DNA of 54,044 bases from Rhodococcus sp. KRD162 (GCF_017168335.1 NZ_JABFAU010000008.1:1-54044), one strand, 5' to 3'. Positions 18,905 through 28,779 are shown, numbered from the stretch's first letter. Notes: a model not told the origin generated them from the letters alone. Translations and numbers: made by a program.

Positions 18905-19105
18905 TCGAGCCTCGACCGCACGGCCCGCCGATGGGAACGAATTCCGCACTGTTGCACTGACTTCGGATGCGTCTCTGCGGTCTCGTTTTCACCATCAGAC
19001 CTGAACCCTCGGTGCCTCGACATGTTCAGCGGGCGCGCAGTACGATCGCCCGCATTCCGGTAAGTTCGCCGTACCTACTGCGAGCCCGAGAGGTGAAACG
19101 GGGGC

Positions 19106-19891
19106 CTACGACCGAACAGCCGCGTCGGACAGCGCGACACCCCGAGAGGCGAGCCACTCCTGAGGATCGACCTTGCTCCCCGCCGCGTCGACGACCTCGA
19201 AATGCAGGTGAGGCCCGGTCGATTGGCCACGATTGCCGACAGTGGCGATCTGCTCACCGGCTTGCACTCGTTGCCCCACGGTCACCAAGGTTTGATCGAT
19301 GTGCCCGTAGACCGTTGTCGTTCCATCGTCATGCTGAAGACGTACCCAGAGGCCGAAACCGTCTGCAGGACCGGAGTCGAGCACGGTAGCGTCGGCTGCC
19401 GCGTAGACGGGAGTTCCGATAGCGTTGGCGATGTCGAGCCCGGTGTGCGTAGTCCCCCATCGTGGACCGAAATCCGAGGTCAGGGTCCCGGCGACCGGAC
19501 GAACGAACAGTGGTCGCAGCGCCGCTGCATCACGCGCAGCGCTCTCCTCTGCCCTTCGTTGCCCCTTCGCCAACTGCTCGATCGCATCGTTGATATTGGA
19601 GATCTCCGGTATGGCGAGGATCTGAGGCAAGTATTCGGCCACCGGGTCCTGCATCGGTGTCGCTTCGTGCACGGGGACTGCCTGCGCCTGGGCGGGACTC
19701 GCATATTGGGCACCCGCCGTGACCAGAGCGCCCGCTGCCACCGCAATACCGACAGCGACACTGCCGCGGCGCTCGGTGGCGCGCGCCCGAGCGCGATGCC
19801 GCCCTCTCGGCGTCACCGCCACTCCCGGCACGTCACAGTCCGACAACTGTCGACGTCGGTCGGTCATGCGGGTCATACGGTGTTGTGCCAC
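19106..19891 (-). CDS. M23-family peptidase, membrane-anchored or secreted
   Basis: A 261-residue protein. A basic cytoplasmic start (1-42) precedes a hydrophobic segment (about 44-66, ending SPAQAQA). A short helix (about 95-125) leads into an M23 domain: RPVAGTLTSDFGPRWGTTHT, HTGLDIANAIGTPVYAAADA, TVYGHIDQTL and GPHLHFEVVDAAG. The domain closely resembles that of the M23 gene at 17717-18904 (both have NAIGTP/NSTGTP, QGFGLWVR/DGFGLWVR and QSTGPHLHFEV-like blocks), so the two are paralogues pointing toward each other. A TACTAT-type operator is 115 bp upstream. Confidence 0.87.
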   Translation of the reverse strand: MAQHRMTRMTDRRRQLSDCDVPGVAVTPRGRHRARARATERRGSVAVGIAVAAGALVTAGAQYASPAQAQAVPVHEATPMQDPVAEYLPQILAIPEISNINDAIEQLAKGQRRAEESAARDAAALRPLFVRPVAGTLTSDFGPRWGTTHTGLDIANAIGTPVYAAADATVLDSGPADGFGLWVRLQHDDGTTTVYGHIDQTLVTVGQRVQAGEQIATVGNRGQSTGPHLHFEVVDAAGSKVDPQEWLASRGVALSDAAVRS

Positions 19892-20006
19892 AGCAGAGTC
19901 CTCGGTAATCGAATGGAGCGAGGCGTAATCATCGACGTGCGCACCTCACTGATGTATCGAACGGATCACGACGCGATAACGAAAAGATACACGACGAGTG
20001 GGGTAA

Positions 20007-20025
20007 TTACTATCATGGTTAGTAG
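20007..20025. promoter_or_regulatory. BlaI-type operator before the second M23 gene
   Basis: TTACTAT-catgg-TTAGTAG keeps the spacing and most of the inverted repeat, with one mismatched pair. It lies between the M23 start (19891, minus) and the end of lnt. Confidence 0.6.
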
Positions 20026-20054
20026 TTCGATGTCCCCCGCAGTGGTTTCGTGCC

Positions 20055-21653
20055 TCACAGCGCGGTAGCACCGGACGTCGACGGTCGGAGACCATCGGCC
20101 GGCGAACGCTGCCTTCTCCATGCGAGAGCACACCCCACGACAGCAAGAACGACCGCGGCGTACTCCGGAAGCGGTCCCAGCTTTGTCGCCCACGTCGATC
20201 TCGTTTCCAGGGCAACATCAGCGACCAACGTCTGCGCAGCGAACAAGCCCGAACGATCTGCGACCTTCCCCTGTGGGTCGATGACGGCACTGACCCCACT
20301 GGTCGCCGCAACGAGAACAGTCCTGTTGTGCTCGACCGCCCGCAGCCGCGACATCGCCAACTGCTGGTAGGTCATATCGGTGCGCCCGAACGTCGCATTG
20401 TTGGTGGGGACCGTGATCAGCTGCGCCCCCGCACGCACGGAGTCGGTGACCAGCTCGTCGAACGCGACCTCGTAACAGGTGGCGACGGCCGTCGGAATTC
20501 CGGCGATATCGACGACACCGTCGCCCGACCCGGGAACGAAGTTACCGGCCTGCGAGGCGTAGGAGGACAACCTCGTCATCACAGATCGCATCGGGAGATA
20601 CTCTCCGAAAGGAACAAGTTTGCGTTTGTCGTGTCGCTCCCCCGGTCCGAGTACCGGATCCCACACGATCGAGGTATTCATCGAGGTGCCGTCGTCGTTA
20701 CCGAGCACAGCTCCGACCAGAATCGGCACCCCGACCGACCGCGCTGCAGCGTCGATCCCGGCAGTGGCGTCGGCGTTGCGCAGTGGGTCGATATCGGATG
20801 CATTCTCCGGCCAGATCACCAGGTCGGGAGCGGGCACCCTGCCGGCGGTGATGTCGTCCCCGAGCTGCATTGTTCGCTCGATGTGATTGTCGAGAACTGC
20901 TCGACGTTGCGAGTTGAAGTCCAGACCCGACCGCGGAACGTTGCCTTGAACAACGGCGACCGTCGCACGCGCTGCGCCTGCATCGTCAGCGGGAGTGAGC
21001 GCGAAAGCCAGAGCCGGCACGATCACCACAGTGGCCACCGACCCGACTGCGAATCGCGGCGTCGGCGGGCGTACCTGGCGGACCACACTGGCCAGTGCCG
21101 CGCCGATCACTGCGACTGCAAAAGATACACCGGGCGCACCGGCGAACGCGGCAAGCGAGAGCAGAGGGCCGTCTGCTTGGGCGAAAGCTAGTTTCCCCCA
21201 CGGAAATCCCCCGAACGGAATCCGTGCGCGCAGACCTTCGGTGGCGGTCCAGATCGCGGCGATCCACAGCGGTTCGAAGCGCAACCCGGACACTGCGGCC
21301 GCTGCAGCGCAGAACAGTGCCACTGCTATCGCTTGGATCGCCGCGAGCGCCAGCCACGGCGGGGCACCGACGTAGACACCCACCCAGGGCAGCAGAGGCA
21401 GAAAGAACGCCAATCCCGACAGATACCCGTAGAAGAACGCCGCCCGGATGGAACGGCCGCGGATGACGAGAACAAGAACCCCGACACCCAACGGCGCGAG
21501 GAACCACAGCGACCGAGGTGGAAAGCCCGCGTACAACAGCACACCAGCAGATACCGCACACGATGACCTGCCTGCTATCGCGGTGAACACACGGCGACGT
21601 CGGGTTCGTCGGTGACGGTTCACTGTTGTTGCGCTGGACTCGATATCGAGCAT
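20055..21653 (-). CDS. lnt: Apolipoprotein N-acyltransferase
   Basis: A 532-residue Lnt. Several membrane helices fill about residues 25-215, then a carbon-nitrogen hydrolase domain (about 225-480), then a last helix near 495. The catalytic triad is in view: Glu in VIWPENASD (about 283), Lys in KRKLVPFGEYLP (about 345) and Cys in ATCYEVAFD (about 392). Lnt adds the third acyl chain to lipoprotein amino termini in actinobacteria. A plasmid-type island copy beside an Lgt-family gene and several lipoproteins is unusual. A perfect 27-bp BlaI-type operator lies 53 bp upstream. Confidence 0.92.
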   Translation of the reverse strand: MLDIESSATTVNRHRRTRRRRVFTAIAGRSSCAVSAGVLLYAGFPPRSLWFLAPLGVGVLVLVIRGRSIRAAFFYGYLSGLAFFLPLLPWVGVYVGAPPWLALAAIQAIAVALFCAAAAAVSGLRFEPLWIAAIWTATEGLRARIPFGGFPWGKLAFAQADGPLLSLAAFAGAPGVSFAVAVIGAALASVVRQVRPPTPRFAVGSVATVVIVPALAFALTPADDAGAARATVAVVQGNVPRSGLDFNSQRRAVLDNHIERTMQLGDDITAGRVPAPDLVIWPENASDIDPLRNADATAGIDAAARSVGVPILVGAVLGNDDGTSMNTSIVWDPVLGPGERHDKRKLVPFGEYLPMRSVMTRLSSYASQAGNFVPGSGDGVVDIAGIPTAVATCYEVAFDELVTDSVRAGAQLITVPTNNATFGRTDMTYQQLAMSRLRAVEHNRTVLVAATSGVSAVIDPQGKVADRSGLFAAQTLVADVALETRSTWATKLGPLPEYAAVVLAVVGCALAWRRQRSPADGLRPSTSGATAL

Positions 21654-21705
21654 GCCTGCATGGCTCTTTTCTCATGTACGGCATAGCGCCACCTGACCAC
21701 CCTCG

Positions 21706-21732
21706 GTTACTACTATGCACGATAGTAGTAAC
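21706..21732. promoter_or_regulatory. 27-bp BlaI-type operator before lnt
   Basis: GTTACTACTAT and ATAGTAGTAAC are exact inverted copies separated by GCACG. It extends the core TACTAT-N5-ATAGTA by five bases on each side and is the longest member of this class. Confidence 0.75.
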
Positions 21733-22142
21733 AGCGGTGAGCCCGGACCGGCTCCCCCGCCGACACCGCGCCTCTGCGACGTCGATGCATACCCCGGGAT
21801 ATCGACCGCGCACCTTCGCTGTGCCCTTTGTCCTTCGCGGTGCCCTTCGTGGCCGGGCATCGACCGGTGCACGGACCACCCTCGGCTCGCACAAGATGCG
21901 TGCTGGACCCCGGGATGGAGACTGGCTTCTACCGCGCCGCAGCACGCCGACATATGCGGGTGCATCTGCTCTGGCGGCCATCATGATCACCGCCCCGATC
22001 GTCCTGGCCGTGTTCGACGTGACCAGAAACATGTGGTGCCTGCGGGCGGGCGGTGTGACCGCCCGATTCGGCGGCGGCACATCAGGGGCACCCTGAATGG
22101 GTTTGGGCCAACCCAGTTTCCGGCTGCTACCGTCGAGGCGTT
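21733..22142. other. Region without a firm gene
   Basis: A plus-strand frame ending at 22096 contains one hydrophobic run (ALAAIMITAPIVLAVFDVTR) but no ribosome site or known motif, and no clear start. A -10-like TACCGT at 22128-22133 lies just before the GTG at 22143. Confidence 0.35.
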
Positions 22143-22562
22143 GTGAGAATCTCTGCGCTGGGCCCGCCGCGCCTGCGGACGGTTATCGCAGTCGCCGCTG
22201 TCCTGTATTTGTTGGCTCACACCATCGCTCAATGCGGCATCGCCTGGGAACAGGACCATCACAGCGACGGCGTACACATCGTTTCGTCCTCGTCTCAGGC
22301 CGCCGCGGAACTCTCCCCCAACCACGCGCACATCGACGACGGATCGCCCCACATGGCGCACGATACGAACACCGTCATCGCAATGCCCCGATCCGACAAC
22401 CCGCCCCGCCCATCGACCATCGCCGCGGTCGCAGCGATGGCCTTCGCTGTGGTGTTGGTGGCGATGTCTGCCCCGCGCATTTCGCGAGCCCCACCGGATC
22501 TACCCATTCCGATCCGGCACGGCCGAACCGTCTTGAACGAACTCTGTATCAACAGGTGCTGA
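22143..22562 (+). CDS. LpqS-like His-rich membrane protein
   Basis: A 139-residue protein. An amino-terminal helix (about 11-28) is followed by a His/Asp-rich exposed region with EQDHHSDGVHI and NHAHIDDGSPHMAHD, a second helix (about 91-109) and the carboxy end GRTVLNELCINRC. From memory, the tail resembles the end of mycobacterial LpqS, a copper-inducible protein, but the match is short. The His and Met groups suggest copper binding. The GTG start has no clear ribosome site; a -10-like TACCGT ends 9 bases before it, so the transcript may be leaderless. Confidence 0.6.
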   Translation: MRISALGPPRLRTVIAVAAVLYLLAHTIAQCGIAWEQDHHSDGVHIVSSSSQAAAELSPNHAHIDDGSPHMAHDTNTVIAMPRSDNPPRPSTIAAVAAMAFAVVLVAMSAPRISRAPPDLPIPIRHGRTVLNELCINRC

Positions 22563-22670
22563 TCAGCAGCCCGCGGGCCATCCGAGGACTTCTCCTCTCA
22601 TGGCCCAGTTCGTGCTGCCCATCACTCACTTACTGCGCTCCTCGCAGATCACATACAGGGACTACTCATC

Positions 22671-23801
22671 ATGAACAGTGCTGTTCGCTCCACACTCGTG
22701 CCACCGTCCTCCGCCGGCCACATGTTGGCGACCGCCAAGAACTGCCCGGAACCGAGCACAATGGTCGGCAACACGCCCGTTCTGTGGATCGGTGAACCGT
22801 TCGCGGACTCCGGCCGCGGCTTCTGGGCGAAACTCGAAGGCAGCAATCCCGGTGGGATGAAAGACCGCCCCGCGCTGCACATGGTCGAAAAAGCCAAGGC
22901 CCGCGGCGACCTCGCTCCCGGCGCGATGATCATCGAATCCACCAGCGGAACCCTCGGCCTGGGTCTGGCCCTGGCCGGGATCACCCATCACCACCCCGTC
23001 ACCCTCGTCGCCGACCCGGGACTGGAACCGATCGTGCACCGGATGCTCGCCGCGTACGGTGCCCGCGTCGAACTGGTCACCACACCGCACCCCGACGGCG
23101 GCTGGCAGCAGGCCCGGCGTGAGAAGGTCCGTGAGCTCCTCGATACACATCCAGGGTCGTGGTGCCCGGATCAGTACACCAACCCGGACAATGTCGAGGC
23201 GTACGAGTCGCTCGCTCACGAACTCATCGCCCAGCTCGGACGCGTCGACACCTTGGTTTGCTCGGTGGGCACCGGAGGGCACTCCGCCGGGGTGGCCCGG
23301 GTGCTCCGGCAGTTCTGCCCCGACCTGAAACTGGTCGGTGTCGACACCATCGGATCGACGATCTTCGGGCAACCCGCCAGCACTCGGCTCATGCGCGGGT
23401 TGGGTTCGAGCATCTATCCCGACAACATCGACTATCCCGCCTTCGACGAGGTGCACTGGGTGGCCCCGCACGAAGCGGTGTGGTCGTGCCGCACCCTGGC
23501 GGCGACGCACCACGCCAGCGGCGGCTGGAGCGTCGGGGCCGTCGCCCTCGCGGCCGGCTGGATCGCTCGCACCAGCCCGCCGGAGACCCGGGTCGCGGCC
23601 GTCTTCCCCGACGGACCGCAGCGCTACTTCGACACCATCTACAACGACGACTACTGCACCGAGCACGGCCTGCTCGACGTTGACCCGCCGACCGAGCCGA
23701 CGACCATCGCCCACCCCACCGATGAGACTGTGACGTCGTGGACGCGGTGCGCCACCGTCGTCGATCCCACCGTCGTCGATCCCACCGAGAGCGTTCGATG
23801 A
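22671..23801 (+). CDS. PLP-dependent cysteine synthase/desulfhydrase family (Cds1-like)
   Basis: A 376-residue fold-type II PLP enzyme. The PLP Lys is in [13 protein letters not shown] (about residue 66), the substrate loop is [13 protein letters not shown] (about 88), and a glycine loop [10 protein letters not shown] binds the phosphate. The length and carboxy end resemble actinobacterial Cds1-type cysteine desulfhydrases, which release sulfide from cysteine, more than CysK. The last 20 residues repeat VVDPT. Its stop overlaps the ATG of the MFS gene, so they are one operon. It could supply sulfide to trap copper, or handle sulfur together with the persulfide dioxygenase; this is inference. 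Confidence 0.82.
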   Translation: MNSAVRSTLVPPSSAGHMLATAKNCPEPSTMVGNTPVLWIGEPFADSGRGFWAKLEGSNPGGMKDRPALHMVEKAKARGDLAPGAMIIESTSGTLGLGLALAGITHHHPVTLVADPGLEPIVHRMLAAYGARVELVTTPHPDGGWQQARREKVRELLDTHPGSWCPDQYTNPDNVEAYESLAHELIAQLGRVDTLVCSVGTGGHSAGVARVLRQFCPDLKLVGVDTIGSTIFGQPASTRLMRGLGSSIYPDNIDYPAFDEVHWVAPHEAVWSCRTLAATHHASGGWSVGAVALAAGWIARTSPPETRVAAVFPDGPQRYFDTIYNDDYCTEHGLLDVDPPTEPTTIAHPTDETVTSWTRCATVVDPTVVDPTESVR

Positions 23802-25087
23802 AAACTTTTCTGACCAAGTTCCGTAGCTTCGACCGGCCCAGCCAGGTGTTGATGGTCAACCAGTTCTCCATCAACGTCGGTTTCTACATGCTGATGCCGT
23901 ACCTGGCCGGGTATCTGGCCGGTTCCCTGGGCCTGGCGGCGTGGGCGGTCGGGCTGGTGCTGGGGATGCGGAACTTCTCCCAGCAAGGGATGTTCCTGCT
24001 CGGCGGCACCCTCGCCGACCGCCTCGGATACAAACCCCTGATCGTCGCCGGCTGCCTGCTGCGAGTTGCCGGTTTCGTACTGCTCGCGGCCGTGGAATCG
24101 CTGCCGGCGATCCTGCTCGCCTCGGCCGCGACCGGGTTCGCCGGTGCGCTGTTCAACCCGGCCGTGCGGGCGTATCTGGCCGCCGACGCAGGGCCACGGC
24201 GGGTCGAGGCGTTCGCGGTGTTCAACGTGTTCTATCAGGCCGGGATTCTGCTGGGCCCGTTGATCGGTCTCGCTCTGACCACCCTCGACTTCCGAGTCAC
24301 CTCACTGGCAGCGGCCGCGATTTTTGCTGTTCTGACGATCGTGCAGATTTGGACGCTCCCCGCGCACCGGGCCGAGACGACCGGGGCCACGACATCGGTA
24401 CTCGAGGACTGGCGGGTGGTGATGGCCAACCGACCCTTCGTGCTGTTCGCGCTGGCGATGATCGGATCCTACGTGCTTTCGTTCCAGATCTATCTTGCGC
24501 TGCCGCTGCAGGCTGCGGTGGTAGTCGGTAACGGCAGGTCCGACACCGCTCTGGTGACCTCGTTGTTCGTGGTCTCCGGCGTGGTCGCGATCGCCGGGCA
24601 GTTCCGGATCACGTCCTGGTTGTCCCGCAGGTGGGGTTCGGGGCGAAGCGTGGTGGTCGGTATGGCAATCATGGCGCTGGCGTTCCTCCCGCTGATCGTG
24701 CTGCCGAGCCCGGCCGCGCTGGGCGGGTGGGCCGCCGCCGGTGCCCTGGTGTTCACCGCTGCACTGTTGGCGGTCGGCACCGCCGCGGTGTTTCCGTTCG
24801 AGATGGACACGGTGGTGACCCTGTCGGGCGGGAAGCTGGTGGCCACCCATTACGGGTTCTACAACACCATCGTCGGGGTCGGCATCCTGCTCGGCAACCT
24901 GGGTACAGGAGCCGTCTTCGGGCTTCTCAGCGACGCGCATCTGGGTGCACTGATCTGGGCGATACTGACCCTGGTCGGGGCGGCATCTGTGGCCGCTCTC
25001 TATGCGCTCGATCGATCCGACCGGCTCACCCCACCCCCCACCGAGACCACGGTGACCGAAAGCGGCGAGGTACCGGCCACCGGCTAG
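23798..25087 (+). CDS. MFS transporter
   Basis: A 429-residue major facilitator with about 12 helices. The loop 2-3 motif reads [12 protein letters not shown] (about 66-77), the standard MFS pattern, and a central loop lies near 195-210. The ATG overlaps the upstream stop (ATGA). The pairing with a Cds1-like enzyme suggests transport of a cysteine-related compound or sulfur metabolite, but the family covers many substrates. A 14-bp perfect hairpin terminator lies about 110 bp after the stop. Confidence 0.87.
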   Translation: MKTFLTKFRSFDRPSQVLMVNQFSINVGFYMLMPYLAGYLAGSLGLAAWAVGLVLGMRNFSQQGMFLLGGTLADRLGYKPLIVAGCLLRVAGFVLLAAVESLPAILLASAATGFAGALFNPAVRAYLAADAGPRRVEAFAVFNVFYQAGILLGPLIGLALTTLDFRVTSLAAAAIFAVLTIVQIWTLPAHRAETTGATTSVLEDWRVVMANRPFVLFALAMIGSYVLSFQIYLALPLQAAVVVGNGRSDTALVTSLFVVSGVVAIAGQFRITSWLSRRWGSGRSVVVGMAIMALAFLPLIVLPSPAALGGWAAAGALVFTAALLAVGTAAVFPFEMDTVVTLSGGKLVATHYGFYNTIVGVGILLGNLGTGAVFGLLSDAHLGALIWAILTLVGAASVAALYALDRSDRLTPPPTETTVTESGEVPATG

Positions 25088-25196
25088 CGGCAGTGCACGC
25101 CGAGAAGTGGCCTGCATTGCCCACACCCGAGACCTCGACGATGATTGCCGAACACGAGGGTATCGACGCGGCACCGTTCACGACTATCCACCGACC

Positions 25197-25228
25197 GGTG
25201 GCCCGCATTCACACGAATGCGGGCCACC
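25197..25228. terminator. Bidirectional terminator after the MFS gene
   Basis: GGTGGCCCGCATTC and GAATGCGGGCCACC pair perfectly over 14 bp with a 4-base loop, between the convergent MFS gene and the small membrane gene at 25235. Confidence 0.75.
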
Positions 25229-25234
25229 CACACC

Positions 25235-25474
25235 TCAGGCGGGGGTACTGCGGTGACGTTGGAGGCGACGGACGACGGGGTAACCCGTGACCACCCCGAG
25301 GACGATACCGATTTGCATGAGCATCCAGAACGCAGCATCGGTGGCCGGTGGCATGGTCTCGGTGTAGTACAGCAGCAGCATCCAACCACCCATCCCGAGG
25401 TCGAACGCCAGTACGGTCAACGCAGCGACGCCGACCGCAGCCAGGACAGAACGCCGAATGGATTGCCTGCGCAC
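25235..25474 (-). CDS. Small two-helix membrane protein, possibly frameshifted
   Basis: A 79-residue protein with helices at about 8-24 and 47-66 and the segment FWMLMQIGIVLGVVTGYPVV, which recalls the ends of DUF4396-type membrane proteins in metal clusters. The only usable start is a GTG at 25474, with a stop codon two codons before it. In a neighbouring frame just upstream (25475-25553) lies a hydrophobic coding-like segment starting from a GTG at 25553 (MMIIVIAILATIMLFVYERS). The two together may be one gene broken by a frameshift. Function unknown. Confidence 0.55.
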   Translation of the reverse strand: MRRQSIRRSVLAAVGVAALTVLAFDLGMGGWMLLLYYTETMPPATDAAFWMLMQIGIVLGVVTGYPVVRRLQRHRSTPA

Positions 25475-25549
25475 CGACTACCGGTGTGATGGCCGAACGC
25501 TCGTATACGAAGAGCATGATCGTGGCCAGTATGGCGATGACGATGATCA

Positions 25550-25729
25550 TCACCCAAAGAACACTCTGTCCGCACGAGATTCGACGTCGGCAAGGACGGA
25601 AGCGACATCATCGAGAAGATTGTGGGCATCTCTGCGCGCGCGTAATCCGCGTTCGTAGTAGCCGGAGTCGAGGACGCCCGCCGATGCAGGCTCTGGTGCG
25701 ACGTTCGATTCTGGGTGCCGCTCCCGCAT
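25550..25729 (-). CDS. Small acidic/helical protein (59 aa), uncharacterised
   Basis: On the minus strand an ATG at 25729 opens a 59-residue frame: MRERHPESNVAPEPASAGVL, then YYERGLRARRDAHNLLDDVA, SVLADVESRADRVFFG. The second half looks like an amphipathic helix. Its TGA overlaps a GTG (GTGATG) that opens the hydrophobic frame leading into the gene at 25235, which suggests translational coupling. No ribosome site precedes the ATG. It is divergent from copZ. I do not recognise a family. Confidence 0.45.
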   Translation of the reverse strand: MRERHPESNVAPEPASAGVLDSGYYERGLRARRDAHNLLDDVASVLADVESRADRVFFG

Positions 25730-25794
25730 CCGAGGGCGGTGTTCCGGTCAGTGCCCAGGGTCATGCCGTAGCACCGGTGCGGCACATCTCGTTG

Positions 25795-25813
25795 CATACC
25801 GTAGGGGGGTATG
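25795..25813. promoter_or_regulatory. CsoR-type operator before copZ
   Basis: CATACC and GGTATG flank a G-rich centre (GTAGGGG). It lies 65 bp before the copZ start. The csoR gene of the same block (28971) encodes the natural binder. Confidence 0.6.
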
Positions 25814-25877
25814 GTAAATCTGTAAGTGGGTCGCGACGACCTCGATCACATTCCGAATCGAAGAAAGAAGGGCATCG

Positions 25878-26081
25878 ATGAACACCACCGTCACCGTCAC
25901 CGGAATGACCTGCGGGCACTGCGTCTCCTCGGTCCGAGAGGAGATCAGCGGCATCCCCGGTGTGACCGCCGTGAATGTCGACCTCGCGAGCGGCCGAGTC
26001 GATATCGACTCGGACACCCCGATCGAGCAGACGGCCATCGCCCACGCAGTCGACGAGGCCGGCTACCAGCTCGCCTCCTGA
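25878..26081 (+). CDS. copZ: Copper chaperone (HMA domain)
   Basis: A 67-residue single heavy-metal-associated domain with the metal loop [11 protein letters not shown] (Cys near 12 and 15) and the standard beta-alpha-beta-beta-alpha-beta order. CopZ-type proteins carry Cu(I) to the CopA ATPase. An AAGAAGG ribosome site precedes the ATG. It is the first gene of the copZ-copA block, after the CsoR-type operator. Unlike the HMA-like protein at 9630-9911 it keeps both Cys. Confidence 0.93.
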   Translation: MNTTVTVTGMTCGHCVSSVREEISGIPGVTAVNVDLASGRVDIDSDTPIEQTAIAHAVDEAGYQLAS

Positions 26082-26113
26082 TCGACACCAGACCCGGACA
26101 GGAGATTCGCACG

Positions 26114-26377
26114 ATGAACGCATCATCGAAGTTCGTCGGATTCACCATCGCCCTAGCCGCGGTCTTCGGGCTCGCCTTCGGAGCCGGGGACGCCTTCGGC
26201 CCCGAAGGTGCCGCACCACCCGACACACACGACACCTCGACTCACGACGCCGCCGCGGTGTCCACTGCGGGCGGGCCCGTCGCCAATCAGAGACCTGGAG
26301 GATTGATGGTCACCGACAGCAGATACGCCGCGGTGCCCGCCGCCTCGGAGCCGATGCCCGCCGGGCACGGACACTGA
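26114..26377 (+). CDS. Truncated copy of a secreted metal-cluster protein
   Basis: An 87-residue protein: a membrane or signal helix (about 7-25, [20 protein letters not shown]), a short His-containing linker, then [20 protein letters not shown] and the end MPAGHGH. From memory, many actinobacterial copZ-copA clusters carry a protein with a similar start that runs on to about 300 residues with a large extracytoplasmic domain; this one stops after the first strand. It may be a remnant, or a short form in which only the anchor and His end matter. AGGAGA precedes the ATG. It is between copZ and copA in the operon. Confidence 0.6.
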   Translation: MNASSKFVGFTIALAAVFGLAFGAGDAFGPEGAAPPDTHDTSTHDAAAVSTAGGPVANQRPGGLMVTDSRYAAVPAASEPMPAGHGH

Positions 26378-26406
26378 CACACCACCACACCCCGAGAGGA
26401 GCGACG

Positions 26407-28671
26407 ATGAATCCCGTCACGCACCACCCCACCGCCGACGGCCGGGTCGAACTCGACATCAGTGGTATGACCTGCGCCTCCTGCGCGAACCGGATCGAGA
26501 AAAAGCTCAACAAGCTCGACGGTGTCACCGCGACGGTGAACTACGCCACCGAAAAAGCACGCGTCGACTACGTCGGTGATGTCTCGACCGAGGATCTCGT
26601 GGGCACCGTCGAGCAGGCCGGCTACACCGCCACGGTCCCCGCGCCCGCCGCCTCCTCCACCGACCCCGACGCGGCCGGGCCAGCCGAGATCGACCCCACC
26701 GCCTCGCTGCGCCAACGCCTGCTCATATCGCTGGTGCTCAGCGTGCCGGTGATCGCGATGGCCATGGTTCCGGTACTGCAGTTCACCAACTGGCAGTGGC
26801 TTTCCCTGACCCTCGCCGCACCCGTGGTGGTGTGGGGGGCATGGCCGTTCCACAAGGCCGCCTTCACCAATCTGCGGCACGCCACCTCAACGATGGACAC
26901 CCTGATCTCGATGGGCACCATCGCAGCACTGGGGTGGTCGTTGTATGCCCTGTTCTGGGGCACCGCCGGAACGGCCGGCATGACACACCCGTTCGAGCTG
27001 ACCATCTCCCGCTCCGACGGGGCCGGCAACATCTACCTCGAGGCCGCAGCCGGAGTCACCACCTTCATCCTCGCCGGCCGCTACTTCGAAGCACGCTCCA
27101 AGCGACGCGCCGGTGCCGCCCTGCGTGCCCTGCTCGAGCTCGGTGCCAAGGAAGTCTCCGTCCTGCGCGAGGGTGTCGAACAGCGCATCCCCACCGATCA
27201 ACTCATCGTCGGTGACGAGTTCGTCGTCCGCCCCGGGGAGAAGATCGCCACCGACGGCGTGGTCGCCGACGGCTCTTCCGCGGTCGACAATTCGATGTTG
27301 ACCGGCGAATCCGTGCCCGTCGAGGTAGGACCCGATGATCTGGTCGTCGGCGCGACGGTCAACGTCGGTGGCCGAATCGTGGTCCGGGCGACCCGCATCG
27401 GCTCGGACACCCAGCTCGCACAGATGGCGAAACTCGTCGAAGACGCTCAGACCGGTAAAGCCCAAGCTCAGCGTCTGGCCGACAAGATCTCCGGAGTCTT
27501 CGTCCCGATCGTGATCGCCCTTGCCGCGGCGACACTCGGCTTCTGGATCGGCACCGGCGGTGGGATCGCGGCCGCGTTCACCGCAGCCGTCGCCGTCCTG
27601 ATCATCGCCTGCCCGTGTGCCCTCGGCCTGGCCACCCCGACCGCGCTGATGGTCGGCACCGGCCGCGGCGCTCAGCTCGGCATCCTGATCAAGGGTCCCG
27701 AAGTGCTCGAATCGACCCGCCGTGTCGACACCGTGGTACTCGACAAGACCGGCACCGTCACCACCGGCAAGATGACTCTGCTCGACGTGATCACCGCCGA
27801 CGGCGAGGACACCGCGCAGGTGCTGCGCCTGGCCGGTGCACTCGAAGATTCGTCCGAGCACCCCATCGCCCAGGCCATCGCCAAAGGTGCCCGCGAGAAG
27901 GTCGGAGCCCTGCCACCGGTGGAGCAGTTTATAAATATCGAAGGCCTCGGGGTGCAGGGCATAGTCGACGACCACGCAATGATCGTCGGACGGGCCCGCC
28001 TCCTCGCCGACCGGGCGCAGCAGCTGCCGGACGAACTCGAAAGTGCGATGCGTGCAGCCGAATCCGAGGGCAAGACCGCCGTCGCAGTCGGTTGGGACGG
28101 TCGGGCTCGCGGAGTACTGGTCGTCGCCGACGCGGTCAAACCCACCTCCGCCGAGGCGATCGAGCAGCTGCGGGGCCTGGGTTTGACGCCGATCATGCTC
28201 ACCGGCGACAACGCAGCCGCCGCGCGTGCCATCGCCGACCAGGTCGGCATCCACGAAGTGATCGCGGAGGTGCTGCCCGCAGACAAGGTGGACGTCGTCA
28301 AAAGGCTGCAGGAGCAGGGCAAGGTAGTGGCGATGGTCGGCGACGGCGTGAACGACGCCGCCGCGTTGGCGCAGGCCGACCTCGGTCTGGCGATGGGCAC
28401 CGGTACCGACGTTGCGATCGAAGCCAGCGATCTGACGTTGGTGCGCGGTGATCTGCGCGCAGCAGCGGATGCTATCCGCCTGTCCCGCCGAACGTTGGGC
28501 ACCATCAAGGGCAACTTGTTCTGGGCGTTCGCCTACAACGTGGCCGCCCTCCCCTTGGCTGCGGCCGGGCTGCTCAATCCGATGCTGGCCGGTGCAGCGA
28601 TGGCGTTCTCGTCGGTGTTCGTGGTCAGCAACAGCTTGCGGTTGCGCCGGTTCAAGTCCCTCACCGGATAA
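26407..28671 (+). CDS. copA: CopA-type Cu(I)-exporting P-type ATPase
   Basis: A 754-residue P1B-1 ATPase. One HMA domain with [11 protein letters not shown] lies at about 15-80. The membrane metal site is CPC ([20 protein letters not shown], about 400). The actuator has LTGESVPVE (about 300), the phosphorylation site is [11 protein letters not shown] (Asp about 446), the HP motif is SEHPIAQAI, and the hinge is [17 protein letters not shown]. It pumps Cu(I) out of the cytoplasm. The ATG at 26407 follows AGAGGAG. With the CopB-type pump at 7438, the island has two copper pumps of different classes. Confidence 0.95.
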   Translation: MNPVTHHPTADGRVELDISGMTCASCANRIEKKLNKLDGVTATVNYATEKARVDYVGDVSTEDLVGTVEQAGYTATVPAPAASSTDPDAAGPAEIDPTASLRQRLLISLVLSVPVIAMAMVPVLQFTNWQWLSLTLAAPVVVWGAWPFHKAAFTNLRHATSTMDTLISMGTIAALGWSLYALFWGTAGTAGMTHPFELTISRSDGAGNIYLEAAAGVTTFILAGRYFEARSKRRAGAALRALLELGAKEVSVLREGVEQRIPTDQLIVGDEFVVRPGEKIATDGVVADGSSAVDNSMLTGESVPVEVGPDDLVVGATVNVGGRIVVRATRIGSDTQLAQMAKLVEDAQTGKAQAQRLADKISGVFVPIVIALAAATLGFWIGTGGGIAAAFTAAVAVLIIACPCALGLATPTALMVGTGRGAQLGILIKGPEVLESTRRVDTVVLDKTGTVTTGKMTLLDVITADGEDTAQVLRLAGALEDSSEHPIAQAIAKGAREKVGALPPVEQFINIEGLGVQGIVDDHAMIVGRARLLADRAQQLPDELESAMRAAESEGKTAVAVGWDGRARGVLVVADAVKPTSAEAIEQLRGLGLTPIMLTGDNAAAARAIADQVGIHEVIAEVLPADKVDVVKRLQEQGKVVAMVGDGVNDAAALAQADLGLAMGTGTDVAIEASDLTLVRGDLRAAADAIRLSRRTLGTIKGNLFWAFAYNVAALPLAAAGLLNPMLAGAAMAFSSVFVVSNSLRLRRFKSLTG

Positions 28672-28701
28672 CCGCGCGGGTAGAACAAGCACCCAAAAGG
28701 C

Positions 28702-28740
28702 TGGGGTGGGCGTGGCATGCAGGCGCGCCACCCCACCCCA
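28702..28740. terminator. Probable hairpin after copA
   Basis: TGGGGTGGG at 28702-28710 pairs with CCCACCCCA at 28732-28740, with an inner GTGGC/GCCAC pairing possible. It lies 30 bp after the copA stop. Confidence 0.5.
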
Positions 28741-28779
28741 CCGCTACAACCCCGATGCAGCCTACGAAAGGAGAGGGCC

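Noticed and set aside
21626..22096. Plus-strand frame with one hydrophobic run
   Set aside because: No start with a ribosome site, Arg/Pro-rich body, and it overlaps the beginning of lnt.
26887..28731. Long minus-strand frame (614 aa) opposite copA
   Set aside because: It is the antisense shadow of copA; Gly/Asp/His-rich composition follows from copA codon use.
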